From Mercurialis annua (Eukaryota; Streptophyta; Magnoliopsida; Malpighiales; Euphorbiaceae), in the NCBI RefSeq assembly GCF_937616625.2, contig NC_065570.1, forward strand, positions 46,119,665 through 46,183,664: 64,000 bases of DNA, read 5' to 3'. Both the position numbers and the translations under genes were made by a program. The notes under the pieces were generated by a model. The model was given only the letters and a program-made list of their open reading frames with translations. It was not told the origin of the DNA and made no database searches. This document shows, piece by piece, positions 24,136 through 35,767 of this stretch (position 1 is its first letter; each line of letters opens with the position of its first letter).

Positions 24136-25222
24136 GTAATACCCCATAAGTTTAAATTATCTAATTGGACCACATGTTTAGTTTTGAGTTGTCAAAGTGG
24201 CCATAACGGAAAGATTTTTGAGAAATTAAGATAAATAAATTTTAGTAGGTCGGTTTTGAAAAAGCTTATTGTGAGAAATTTAATATTATTTTTCAGTTCT
24301 AAAGTGGGAATTGGTATTAGACGGAAAAATGGCAAGAAAGGTCATAAAGTAAAGTTCAGGGAGTGGTAATTTAACCAATTACGTCTCAAGATTGGAAATT
24401 ATAAGTTTTTGACGGGAAAATATAAATTCATGGATCGTATTATTTATTGGATATAAATAATACGTATACGAATTGACTAAAGTGATTAAGCGATGAACTA
24501 AATTGAACAAAAAAAAAGTTTAAAGGATAGTTAATAACAAAAGAATAAAACAAGGATCAAAGAGACATTTTAGCCATGATATATAAGAAAGTTAATATGA
24601 AAGAAAAGGATCAGATGAAAGAAAAGGAAGGATCCAGAAATCGTTTCACAAATTGCCGATCAACTTCGTACGCTCGCCGTTTCTCCGTTCGGCGTCCGTT
24701 TCGGACGATTTTCGCGGCGATCTCTTCGGAATCGAATCCTATATCGTTCTAAGGCATCACCTTCTATCACCTTCTATCGTCTTCTGAGTATTCTTTTGTT
24801 TACATTACTCCTTTTTCATGTTCCTACTAACCCAATTAAATTCAAGGTTCTTTATAGCTGTCAATATTACCTCTGTTTCTTCATTATACTTGTATCATAT
24901 CATTTACAAGTACCAATATCGATCCTTCTCATCAATCCTTCTTCAATAATCGGCTTTCTCCTTCGTAACTTCTAGAACGTAATATAGGAATTACGTTCGC
25001 TATAAATGTATTATGTATTGCTCGTTATGTTATTGTTTTTGTAAGTTATGTTTATAAATTCTTTTATTAGGCGCGTTATCGTCGATGTCTCTCCCTATAG
25101 GTATTAGCTACAAAGGCGCTATTCTATAGGCATATTCTAATTGTTATACTCTATTATGAAATGCAACAAACATATATACACAACAATGCAACATATAAAG
25201 ACAAATACACAAAGCATATTAA
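24136..25222 (+). repeat. LTR-like fragment abutting the chromodomain of element C
   Basis: It starts TGTAATACCCCATAAG and its first 200 bases match the reverse complement of solo LTR B's end (shared AATTAAGATAAATAAA, TTTAGTAGGTCGGTTT). After that the two diverge. A GC-richer stretch with CGTTTCTCCGTTCGGCG near 24685 resembles the transcribed part of plant LTRs. No primer-binding site follows, so the right boundary is uncertain. No gene is seen. Confidence 0.6.
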
Positions 25223-25239
25223 TCACTTAATACCTGGGG

Positions 25240-25640
25240 GTGCCTGATGTGGAATGCTAGGTTCCCTAATAACTATACCAATGTGCCGTCCCCTAACTCT
25301 TCTACCCGAGTTGCCTCCATCCCAATGCACAGATCTAGGTTTGGTCCTAATAGCAGGGGGTCGGTTAGTGTAGTCTGGGTGAAACTGATGTCTGAAAAAG
25401 TAGGGTCGAACTGGATTACTATCCCACTCGCGGTCGCTCTCAGTCCTGCGAGCCATCGTAGTAAGCGTCCCAAAGTGCTCCCTAACATACTCATACAGCT
25501 CTGCAAACTCAGATCCCAAACCCCTAACGTATCTACGGTTAATCGTCCTATTATCTTCATTAAGGTCTGGAACTCCTTCGATCATACGCAGAAAATCAGT
25601 GGAATACAGTCCCACTGGTAGCATTCCCCTAGAAAAGGAG
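25240..25640 (-). pseudogene. gag fragment of a gypsy element, minus strand
   Basis: Within the open frame 25741-25223 the stretch YSTDFLRMIEGVPDLN and then INRRYVRGLGSEFAELYEYV matches the FVRLSRFAPDL...RYVKGLGAEF region of gag in elements C and E. The rest of the element is missing. The orientation is opposite to the LTR fragment beside it, so the two do not obviously belong together. Confidence 0.65.
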
Positions 25641-25685
25641 CGCATTTTCCTCCTAACGTGATTCAGAGCCACTTGCCTGAGTTTA

Positions 25686-26049
25686 GGGTAATTGATTCTA
25701 GGGGTCACTGTACTTTTTAAGAATTGCAAAATGGTGAACAAACTTCAAAACGTAACAAAATGGTTACTGAACTTTTAAATATGTGATTTTGGGAGATTTT
25801 TAAATATTTTACGGTCAAATTATACATATGTAGTAATCCAATTTTGATTATTTATGACAAATAATACCTTATATTTTATATATACACACAATCAACAAAA
25901 AATAAACTTGAAATATTTTACTTCAATGACCAAAAATCCTTCTATCTTAACATATCCAAATAGTATAGTAACTAAAATGTTACGTTTTGAAGTTCGGTCA
26001 CCAATTTGTAATTTTTGAAAAGTACAGTGACCTCCAAAATCAATTACCC
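25686..26049. mobile_element. Foldback MITE with perfect 9-bp target duplication
   Basis: It begins GGGTAATTGATTCTAGGGG and ends CCAAAATCAATTACCC. Long arms match (GGTCACTGTACTTTTYAA, AACTTCAAAACGTAAC). CTGAGTTTA flanks it at 25677-25685 and 26050-26058. In the paralogous block near 56749 a single CTCAGTTTA is present without the element. The target duplication and long inverted repeats indicate a Mutator-like non-autonomous element of 364 bp. Confidence 0.88.
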
Positions 26050-26088
26050 CTGAGTTTATCGTAAATTACAAAAAGAGTATCAAAATTA

Positions 26089-26471
26089 GGATATTAAACT
26101 CCCTGGGTCACTTAAGTCTCATGAATTCTCAAAAAGGTCACTAAAGTCAATTTTCTTACAAAATGGTTACTGAACTATACATTTTATTACAAAAGGGTTC
26201 ACCCATATAAAACGACTTAAAAACCTAACATTTTTGCTTACGTGGCGAGCCAAAATTACAAAAAGAAACATATTTCAGTGACCTTTTTGTAATAAAAGGA
26301 ATAACCCAATGATTTTTTTGTAGTTCATAAAAAATTTAGTGTTCTTTTCGTAACAATAGAAATATTTTTATAATAAAAGGTATAGTTCAATGACCACTTT
26401 ATAAGAAAATTGACTTTAGTGACCTTTTTGAAATTTCCTGAGACTTTAATGACCCAGTGAGTTTAATATCC
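26089..26471. mobile_element. Foldback MITE with near-perfect 10-bp target duplication
   Basis: It begins GGATATTAAACTCCCTGGGT and ends with the reverse complement of GGATATTAAACTCACTGGGT. The arms also share AAAAAGGTCACTAAAGTCAA. The flanks are ATCAAAATTA (26079-26088) and ATCAAAATCA (26472-26481), one mismatch. The paralogous block near 56775 lacks it. It has no coding content. Confidence 0.82.
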
Positions 26472-27138
26472 ATCAAAATCAGTTGCATTAAAAAAAGTTA
26501 CAACATGCATGTATTATGAATTACAAAAGGATATTCAACTATTACCTTTTGCTAATAAAAGGATACTGAGTTATACCTCTTTTTGTGACTCTAGCAAGCA
26601 ATATATGTGAAAACGTCGCGTATTTGGAAATTTTGACGATAGAGATCCCCTTTATAATACAATGTATAACTCACTATGCTTTTTTTTAACGAAATTAGAC
26701 TAAGTATCGTTTTTATAGTTCGCGATGCATTCATTAATCCAGAGAGTATTATTTGTATATGAGCAGATATAGGTATAGTTTAAACATATATATTACATAA
26801 ATCACGTTTTTATTTATAAAAATTATTATATTAAACATGCATCACATATTTTGTGATGATTTAAGTATCAAATTTTCCCATAAATTTGATTAGTTAGTTT
26901 TAAAATTTACTTTATTATAAATAAGCCCTGAAAATTGTTATGTTTGATTAATTAGCCCCTCTAAACATACAAATATAACATACCAAGGAGGTTAATTATA
27001 CAAAGTTAATGTTGAATGTCGGACCAAATTAACAATGAGCTACAAGTGGAGTAAGAAAATGATACTTAATTCGATATACTATCTTATATCGGTTAACCTT
27101 AGTCCATAAAAAAGATCAGCTTACAACGATCTAATATA

Positions 27139-27939
27139 GGTCTAATGCCTTAAAAACGCCCGACCTTTTAGCCCCTTTTCAATTCTACTCTGACGTTGAA
27201 AATTGGTCAATTTTAACCTACTTTGCATTTTTGTGTTTCAATTGTACCCTGAAATATTAAATGGGTTAATTGCAAATTAATACACAAACTTTACCCTAAT
27301 ATGCAATTACAACACAAACTTTAAAACTTGGCAAATTGATATACCGATTTTCATTTTTTGGCGAATTGATACACCGAACTGGAAAAACACTAACGTGGAC
27401 ATTGTCATATAAAGCCACGTGTTGTTGTATGATTGGTCGGTGTACTAATTTGCCAAAAAATGAAAGTTGGTGTATTAAATTGCCAAGTTTCAAAGTTCGT
27501 GTTGTAATTGCAAATTAGGATAAAGTTTGTGTATTAATTTGCAATTAACCCATATTAAATTGACGTTTTTTTGTCTAGAAAAACTTAAAAAAATTCTCCA
27601 TGTCTAGCATATATTAATTGTATATGTTGAAAAATTTATTTAGATTTAGTTAAATTAATTAAGAATTTAAATTAATTTTAATTTGATTATGATTTTTAGT
27701 TAATTTTTAAAAATAAAAGATTTATTTGTACTTTTTTGAATGGAAATAAATTTAATTTTATCTTTAAACTTAGTTAATTAAATTATTTCTTCATTTAAAT
27801 TAAAAAATTGTGAAAAATTAAAAAATTAGGGTACAATTAAAACGAGAAAATGCGAAATAGGATAAAATTGACCAGTTTTTAACGTCAGCGTAGAATTGAA
27901 AAGGGGCTAAAAGGTCGGGGTTTTTTGAGATATTAGACC
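27139..27939. mobile_element. Foldback MITE with perfect 9-bp duplication, hosting a second MITE
   Basis: Ends are GGTCTAATG...ATTAGACC. The arms share CCGACCTTTTAGCCCCTTTT and AATTTTA(A/T)CCTA. TCTAATATA flanks it at 27130-27138 and 27940-27948. The paralogous site near 57780 (ACGATCAAATATATC) is empty. Its centre is occupied by a younger MITE at 27263-27551, so the original length was about 500 bp. Confidence 0.87.
27263..27551. mobile_element. Inner foldback MITE with perfect 9-bp duplication
   Basis: It begins GGGTTAATTGCAAATTAATA and ends with the inverted form of the same 20 bases. The arms match for about 115 bp with few differences, which makes this the best-preserved hairpin in the window. 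ATATTAAAT flanks it at 27254-27262 and 27552-27560. It inserted into the MITE at 27139-27939. Confidence 0.92.
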
Positions 27940-29501
27940 TCTAATATATGTCTCAAGTAGTAAAGTTTTTATCATGAAAATACATCTTTAAATCTCCAAT
28001 TGGATATAATAAATAGAACAAGGAATCAAGTTTTAAGAAAATTTGGAAATATAATTTGCCTCCCAGAATACAGTTTTTTACTTAGTTAAAGGCACGAGAA
28101 CGACTTGCTTCTAGCGTGGTACTAGCTGGAATTCACATATTACAGCCTATTCCTTTTGCTTTCAATAAGAACACATTATTGTTCATTGCTCTTTTGCTTG
28201 TAAGGTTGGGGGTTTATCTTTCAATTAATCAATATTTCAACAATTATTTCGTGTTTGGTTGAACAATTTTATGGTCAATGGACCTGTGTTACTGCTTCGA
28301 TATATATGCAATTATAGCATCTTCTTTCCTTTTATGTTTCTCGAGAATTTTTTTATGCCATTTTTAAAATGGTTTTATTTTATAAGTCTCATCATCCTAA
28401 CTTTTGGTATTAGAGATTAGATTTATTTCATTTTTTTAAGATTTGTTTCATCCGCTGCTTTTTGGTTGTACTAATTGTCTACATATTTATAAGGAATTTT
28501 ATTTCACATCTCCAACTATGACTTTTCAATCCGTTCTAATCAATAATGTCAAGCTATTTTTAGCGAATGATTTTGCAATATCTTTCTCCAAAGCTTAGAT
28601 ATCTAAACATAGAGATAATTTCAAATCTAAATCCAAATTTAGTTTTTCCTCGTGTGCTTATATCAAAAGATAGACATCATATTTTGAAATGGCTAAATAG
28701 TGATGTCAAAAGTAACGCAGCTTCTAATAAACACACCAAAAATCGACACCGTTTAAAGTGGTACTTTTATTGTTAATTTTCTAACAAACACTACAAGAAA
28801 AAAGCTCACTAGCGACCGAAAAACCGTTCCTTAAAAACAACAATTCGGTCTCTACCTATTTTTAGCGACTGAAATATTCCGGTCGCCAACGGACGCTATA
28901 AGCCTCGGCCCTAGTAGTAATTAGGGACCATAATTGGTGTTGGTTGCAAAAACATTTTAGGGACAGGAACTTTTCCGGTCATTAGTAAATTTTTTTGCGA
29001 CCAAAACTATTTACATTTGTGACCGACTTTTCTTCATTATTATTTATATATAACGATAACTTTTACTAATAGCGACCGTTTTGTTTTAGTATTAGTGACC
29101 AAAATCAGGTCTCTATGTTTAAAATTAAGGGGTTTTTTCAGAAACAACCAAGATTTTGATTTGGTTTACTTTTATACGACTCATATTTTCACATTGCAAA
29201 AATACCATGCATGCTGCATATTATATCTTTTATAACCTGCGCATCATCTTCTTCTCCTTCATCTTATCCTATTCTTCTTCTTCCTTTAATAAAAACAATT
29301 GGCATCCACAGATCATCACCGACACCGTCACTATATCATTTTGATCTTCTTTATTGTCACTGCCGCCGCCGCCGTCCTCGGCAATTTTTTCTCCAGATCT
29401 GAGTCATTGATTGCTATGGGCTGATCCGAAAGCAATTTGGGTGATTAATTGCTCTGTTTCAACTTCTGTTTTAGTATAAATTATCTCCTAGAGGTAAACA
29501 A

Positions 29502-29798
29502 ATGTACATTCCGATCCATGATGGATGCTCGTTGCATTCCAGGATTAAAATAGGGAAGAAGACGAAGATTTTTATGCTGAAAGATAACATAATTAAACTG
29601 GATGAAACTCTGTTTGCTACAACAGCAGAGTTCCTTCCATTGATTACCAGTATGGCCGAGGCGCAGGTGCGAAGGCTTCCTCCCATTCCTTCCCAAGGAA
29701 TCACCAACAGAAGAATCAAATTACACAAGCCGGATGAAAGAGTAGATGAGGCAACCAAATCACCAATGGTCGAGGACCTGTCTGGCAGTAATAGTTGA
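29502..29798 (+). CDS. Uncharacterised 98-residue ORF in the composite element
   Basis: The open frame MYIPIHDGCSLHSRIKIGKK... ends LSGSNS. It is preceded by a pyrimidine-rich stretch with GCCGCCGCCGCCGTCC (29360-29385) and followed by AT-rich sequence. Base composition is closer to exons than to its surroundings, which suggests a fragment of a host gene captured by the element. I do not recognise the protein. It may equally be a chance ORF. Confidence 0.25.
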   Translation: MYIPIHDGCSLHSRIKIGKKTKIFMLKDNIIKLDETLFATTAEFLPLITSMAEAQVRRLPPIPSQGITNRRIKLHKPDERVDEATKSPMVEDLSGSNS

Positions 29799-30921
29799 GA
29801 ATTGCTGTTTAAGTTGAGTAAGCAAAAGAAATTAATTAAGGTTGTTTAGTTTATAATTTATATATTTATTTTTTGTGATTATGCCAAGAGAAAAAGCATG
29901 TTTATGTATCTTTTGGTCTTTCTCAATCCTAGTTCTGAATGTGGATTTCATTGGATTTGGTTAAACTATAACATTTTTGTGTGCAATATTTGAGGTTCTT
30001 TGGTAGCCATGTAGTGATATTTAATTGTTTAAAAAAGACTAATATATATAGAAGTGAGATTTTAAAGTCAGTAACAAATGACTCCTTATTTTTGTAATTG
30101 TTGACTATTTTTATTTGTTTTATTTTCTTTTTTGGGTGTAGTGTGTAGGTGAGAAAAATAGCATAAGAAACTGGTTTTAAATATTTATTATACATGTAAT
30201 GATATTTTATGTTGTTGTACGCATGTTGATTCTGTGTTTATATTGTGTTGATTTTCTGTTGATTTTTTGTTGATACTCGGTTGATATTTGGGTGATTTTA
30301 ACATTAGTAAAAAAAATATTATAAGTGAAATAAAATAAAAAATTAAATTGAAATAATGCTGAAAAAATAAAAATTAGTGTAAAAAAGATTTAAAAATTTA
30401 AATTAATTAATTTATTACATGTTGATTATTGATTGATCTTGTGTTAATTTTATGTCGATATATGAAAAAAAAAATTAAATATGTGGTAAATAACAAATAC
30501 TGGTTAAAAATGAGCAAAAAATAAAGATTAAAAATATTTAAAAGTAAAAATCAATATAAAAAGATTTAAAAATCAATATTAGCTAATTTATTAAATATTG
30601 TTGATATTGTGTTGATATTATGTTGATAAAATCTGACGAAAAATGTCAACAGTAAAAAAAAGTCAAAATCTTAAAAAAATAAAAAAATCTAAAAATTAAA
30701 TATATCATAAATATTAAGTGCAAAAATACAACGGTAAAAAAAATTAAAAATAATAAAAGAAAATGGTAGAAAATGAAAGTTAGTATAAAAAGTAAAATTA
30801 AAAAAAAAACAGTATAAAAGAAAAAAAAGTTGGTGTGAAAAATAAAGATTTAGAAAGGATGGTATAAAAGTAAATGTTGTAGAAAAAATAGTATTTTGCA
30901 TAAAAAGCCCTATAATAATTT

Positions 30922-33087
30922 GGGGGTTTTACGGAAACAACCAACTTTCAATCAAACATTACTTTTATACGATGCCAAGTTTCACATATTAAAACTATCA
31001 TGCACGCTATAATTATTTATTTTTATACGGTTTATATTTAAGCAATCCTGTTAGGGTAAAAAATCATTATTTCATTATTTTCTCTCTTTTTTTCAATCAA
31101 TTCTCTCTTCCTCTCAATTCTCACTCCGTCTCCTCTGCTATTTTCGTCGTTGCCTTCGTCGTCCGCCCATCGTTTCGCCTGTCGTTCCGTCCGTCGTTCC
31201 GCCTGCTGTTCCGTTATTTTTTTCTTATTGTTTTGACTTCAGATCTGAACTTTTCTTCTTCTTCTTATTATTCTTTTTTTTTTCAGATCTACAATTTATT
31301 CATTATTTACTGTTTTTTAATTATTAAACATGTATAAATATTGTATTTAAAGAATATAAAAATAATTTTATGTTATATAACATAATTATATGATTTTATG
31401 AAATAAATATCTATTAGTTCTTCATTTATACTGTATTTAATTATATTTCTGCGTTTTTTATTATGCAGCACGATTTGTTGCTGATCGTTGTTGATATGGT
31501 GTTGACATGGTGTTGATTTTAGCATTGATGAATAATGTAAAAATAAATTTGAAAATAATATTACAGAGTTTATTTTATGTTGATATGGTGCTGATATTTG
31601 AGATAAAAAATAATGCATTAATCTGTGGTTGATTTTATGTTGATTTTGGTTGATTTAACATTGGCGAAAATGATGCATTAATATTTGGTTGATTTTATGT
31701 TTATTGTATGTTGATTATATGTTGATGTTATGCTGATAATTAATTGATTTTTTTCTTGATTTTAACATGGCAAATAAGATAACATTGTCCGTTAAATAAA
31801 CTAAAAAATTAAAATTAAATTGAAAAATATAAATAATTATTATAATATTACAATGTTTATTTTAGCATTGGTGAAAAATATAAATATGATGTTGAATTAT
31901 TATAATATTATAGTGTTGATTTTATGTTGGTATTATATTGATTTTGTGTTGATATCTGGTTGATTTTAACATTGGCATAGAAAACGATATTGTATATGAA
32001 ATAAAAAAAACTAAATTGAAACATAAAAAATGATATCTTAATTTTTAATTTATTACTAAATTATTGTAATATTGATGTTTTTTTATTAATGTTAAGTGTT
32101 CAACACAAGAACAACATTGTAACGTTATAATAATTCAACATTATTATTGCCTTTTTCACTAATGCTAAAATCAACAAAATATCAACCGAAAGTTAACACT
32201 ATATCAACAATATAACATCACAATAATTCAACATCTTTATTTGTCTTCTTTTCCAATGCTGACATATTATTGTTTAGTCTCAATTAATTTTTTTTAGTTT
32301 ATTTCACAAACATCATTATCTTATTTGTCAATGTTAAAATCAGTAAAATATCAACTGATTATCAACACAATATCAACATAAAATCAACAACACTGAAACA
32401 TTACAGTAATTCATCAATCAACTATCATCAACAAATCGTGCTACAGAACAAAAAAACGCAGAAATACAACCAAATACAGTAAAACTTCAGAAATAAAAGA
32501 TTTTCATTCCATAAAATTATTTTATGTACATGAAAATTAATATTACATTCCTTAAAGATAATATTTGCACATGTTTAATGGGAAAATTTCACTGTTACCT
32601 AAAAACAGTTAACAAAAAAAATTCTAGATCTGAAAATAAAAAAGAAGAAGAAAAAGAAGAACATAATTTTTTTTGCCTCGAAACCGAATCATGTGCCTTT
32701 AAGAAACTTTTTAAAATCGTTAAAAACTTCTTATATATATTCTTCGTTCCGATAATAAACTCCGATTCAGATCTGGAAAAAAAATCATGGAGACAGAAGA
32801 ACGACGACGGCGCAGCGGAACTTACGTATTTTTAGGAACTGAAACAAGAGAGGAATCGTGGAGGAGAAGATAATGGAGAAAATGAGTTGAAAATGGAGAG
32901 AGACGAGTGGAGAAGAAGAACTAAAAACCTTCAATTTCAGAGAGAAAATGTATAAATCGTATGAAAAAAATTATTATGAAAAAAGAAGACACTTTTATTA
33001 TATAAGATGGTGCTCAATGTAAAAAATAAAGTTAGACCGTATAAAAGTTATGTGGCTGCAGAATGTCGTATTTTATATAAAAAGCCC
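30922..33087. repeat. Giant imperfect hairpin (arms of about 0.9 kb)
   Basis: Left-arm landmarks (TTCTTCTTC...CAGATCTACAATTT at about 31255, TTTCTGCGTTTTTTATTATG at about 31446, CACGATTTGTTG at about 31469) recur inverted on the right (CAACAAATCGTGCTAC at about 32430, AAACGCAGAAATAC at about 32455, TTCTAGATCTGAAAAT at about 32620). The loop around 31700-32300 is filled with GTTGATTTTATGTTGAT-like words on the left and their complements on the right. There is no gene; the frame 32524-32835 is part of the arm. Confidence 0.75.
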
Positions 33088-33909
33088 TAAAATTAATATC
33101 TTATGCAAATTAATTGCAACAGTATATTACACTATTTGTTACCGGAATACAGTCACAAAAAATATTTTAATATTTGAAATTCTAGTTATTGTGACTACAA
33201 ATCCGGTCGTAATAAACATGATAATTATTATGTAATATTTTAATTATACTATAAATTTGAAACCAAATATTATAACAAATATTAATATTATACTTACAAT
33301 TGTAACAAAATGTTCAACAATTTTTAAATCATTCAAAAACGTTATACATCTAAAAACACAACTATTAGGAACTATAAAACACAAAATAGTTTTACCTCCA
33401 ATAATCCAAAAAATAAAATGCCTCAATTGGTGAATGGAAAGGAGATAGAAAATCAATGATGGGTGACAGTAAAGGACGACGTTGTAATTATATCAACGTT
33501 GGTAGGAATCTGATGACTGAGACAACGCTAGCAGGTCCATTGTTTTTCTATGATTGAGACTATTAGGTTAGGCCAAAAAATTGAGAGTGAGATGAGAGGA
33601 GATGAGATGGAGGTGATTAGGTTAGATAATTAGGTTACAATACTGAGTGTGAGATAGATGGCGCAAAAACTGAGCAAATGTTTTAGCCTAAAAAAAAGAG
33701 CGCGATACTTCCCGGGTTAATTTTTTCTATTTGCGACCGGATATAATTTTTTTAGGGAAAGGAAAAAAATTACAGTTCTTATTGTTTAATTATCAAACGA
33801 AATTGAACTACTGGTTATTATTCCGGTCCTTGTTAATGTCTTATTGCGACCAAATATAATTCCAGTCATAACAAAATGGTTGCTATCGAGCTGTTTTCTT
33901 GTAGTGAAA

Positions 33910-34878
33910 ATATTATATATTTGCCTTTACATCCTTCTATTTTTTTTATCTCCACACCTTTTCTTTTATCATATTGAACCTTTTCATTAAGAAGTGCATC
34001 AGTTTGCATGTAAAACGTAGAAATTAAATCTAAAAATTACATAGAAAAAGATTTATTTAATTTTTTAATAATTCAATATATATAATTACAAAAATCGTCC
34101 ATATATATTATTCACAAAAATTATATCTCATATAATATAATGTATCTTTTATTATTATTATTTTTGAATCAAGTACTACTTATTAGGCCTATTCACTAAA
34201 AAAGAATACCAAACATTTTCGTGTTTTGTATAGCAAAAATCCCAGCAATTTACTAGAAATAACCCTTTTTAACATATTCATTCTTTTTATACTGATTTTT
34301 ATGTCATCACGTTGTCCACGTCACTACTAACTCGACGAATAGCTGTCATGGCAAAATCCCCTTATAATCTAATCAAACCATATGATGAACCACACCCAAC
34401 AAAAACAAAACTTAATCTTGAAATTTAATCATATTGTATTATAATAAAATTCATATATATATATATATATATAATATTTCCTAATCAACCCTAATTAAAA
34501 ACTAATTTAAAATTCTAATTAATTTAATTAAAATAAATCAAATTTTATTATAAATTTATTTTATAATAAATTTGATAAATGTATTGTTAATTCTAAATTC
34601 TATAAAATAATTAAATAAATCAAAAAACGTCATTTTATTTAATACAAAATAAATTTATATAAAATAAATAAAATATACTTAGATATTAAATAATTAAATA
34701 ATATGAAAAGCAAACTAAAATAAATAACTGTCACCCCTAACCCAACTGCCACCGTCATCTCCCAATCCTCCCGTTGCCGCCTCTCTTCGGCAGTCATCCC
34801 CCATTTTTGCCACCGTGCCCTCCTCCTCTCTCGCTGCCGCTATTAATAAACGAGTCTATTTGGGTTTATTTGAGGACA
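33910..34878. other. Intergenic AT-rich sequence
   Basis: The first 90 bases continue duplicated block copy 1. A short TA run lies at 34449-34472. A pyrimidine-rich stretch with CCGCC/TGCC words (34735-34850) stands out from the AT-rich background but gives no open frame of note. No gene is seen. Confidence 0.4.
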
Positions 34879-35280
34879 TGTCATGAGATAATTTTATGGC
34901 CTGCAACAAATGCTTTGGAATGTGAGTGATAGCTCTAAAACCCGTAGCAAACCTTAAAAAATTATTTATAATAGTTATCCATCACGTACTCACACATGAG
35001 AGCTCATCATTCGTGGGAGAATTATCTTAAACATATGTTCATATTTATTTTAGTAAGCGTTTTGAACAAAATACATTATAGAAAAACAGGTGCATAAACA
35101 TATTCATTATCTTTTACAAATGTAAGACACTAAGGCCACCACGGATTTTAGAATTCGAATCTTCCTTACATATTCTTAACAAACAAAACTTCTGAGGAAG
35201 CAAAAGAACGGAAGTCCACCTTATCCAAAACTACATACTTTCACATAGTAACCTTGTTTCTTTAATCAAAGTCAAGCAAT
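34879..35280 (-). repeat. Degenerate LTR end, minus orientation
   Basis: It starts TGTCATGAG, and AAAACCCGTAGCAAACCTT follows at the same distance as in LTRs A and F (AAAACCCGTAGCAAGCCT). The rest has diverged. It is only a remnant, so boundaries are approximate. Confidence 0.5.
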
Positions 35281-35303
35281 TAGAGAAGTCATTGTTTAAT
35301 AGG

Positions 35304-35410
35304 TATATTGAACGACCTTTTGTTACATTGAAAAGGCAGCAAACCCACGAGTTTAATAATTTTTGACTACAATTGCTGTGGAAATTGCAAATATACAATT
35401 TTTTATCTTT
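35304..35410 (+). repeat. Flank sequence duplicated on both sides of element E (left copy)
   Basis: TATATTGAACGACCTTTTGT through CAATTTTTTATCTTT is repeated at 54788-54896 with only a few differences. It runs directly into the last 11 bases of an LTR (GGGTCGTGACA, 35411-35421). This is far longer than a 5-bp target duplication. Confidence 0.9.
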
Positions 35411-35425
35411 GGGTCGTGACAAAGT

Positions 35426-35436
35426 TGGTATCAGAG
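35426..35436 (+). other. Primer-binding site of element E
   Basis: TGGTATCAGAG, then T where the usual site has C. It pairs with initiator-Met tRNA and lies four bases past the LTR end. Confidence 0.85.
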
Positions 35437-35767
35437 TTTTAGTTTCGAACTAAGGCCAAATTTTTGCATGTTATGTGTTTATCGCTTTAAGGCATGTTAA
35501 GTGTTATTATTGTGTCATAGGATCTACTGCGGACTGGATTCAAGTCTTGTCTTTTGAAATGTCATCTTTTATTTTCAAAACTTTCTACCTTCACCTTTAG
35601 AAATATTTGAGTCGGTCTTATGTGTTACTGATGTTTTAATTTGCGAAGTTTATGCTTACTTTGGAATGTTATTGTTGTTACTTTGGATAAATTGTTAATT
35701 TTTAAGCTATTTAAATTATACTCTGGTGTTTCCATGTGGGCATTGTTTGAGATTTGTTTCATTAGGA

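Larger units (their letters stand above)
26050..28788 (+). repeat. Duplicated block, copy 1 (interrupted by MITEs and CACTA)
   Basis: Sequence here lines up in the same orientation with 56745-58980: for example GTTACAACATGCATG versus GATGCAACATGCATG, ACATACCAAGGAGGTTAATT in both, and CACATCTCCAACTATGACTT in both. The homology resumes after the CACTA element (33910, TTTGCCTTTACATCCTTC). I see no gene. Copy 1 carries MITEs at 26089, 27139 and 27263 and the CACTA at 28789, all missing from copy 2. Copy 2 has a MITE at 57424 and about 700 extra bases at 58024-58730 that copy 1 lacks. Confidence 0.85.
29129..33087. mobile_element. Mutator-like composite of two units inside the CACTA
   Basis: TAAAATTAA flanks it at 29120-29128 and 33088-33096, a perfect 9-bp duplication. 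The first unit runs 29129-30910 and the second 30922-33087. Both begin GGGG(G)TTTT...AACAACCA...ACTTTTATACGA and both end TTTTATRYAAAAAGCCC-like. The right end inverted (GGGCTTTTTATATAAAATAC) weakly matches the left end and repeats ACTTTTATACG about 42 bases in. The units are separated by 11 bases. Both contain many copies of GTTGATTTTATGTTGAT-like words. No transposase is seen. Confidence 0.7.
28789..33906. mobile_element. CACTA (En/Spm-type) element, non-autonomous
   Basis: It starts CACTACAAGAAAA and ends with the inverted form TTTTCTTGTAGTG. The flanking AAA on both sides (28786-28788, 33907-33909) fits the 3-bp CACTA target duplication. Subterminal copies of GCGACCGAAA-type motifs occur at both ends (28813-29095 and 33728-33890), in line with transposase-binding repeats of this superfamily. 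No transposase (TNPA/TNPD type) is found. The paralogous sites near 58942 and 59690 (TTAACAAAATATTC) lack the element. Most of its length is a nested composite at 29129-33087. Confidence 0.9.

Noticed and set aside
34735..34850. Exon of a host gene in the pyrimidine-rich stretch
   Set aside because: The composition is exon-like, but no frame of useful length, no splice sites and no motif are seen.
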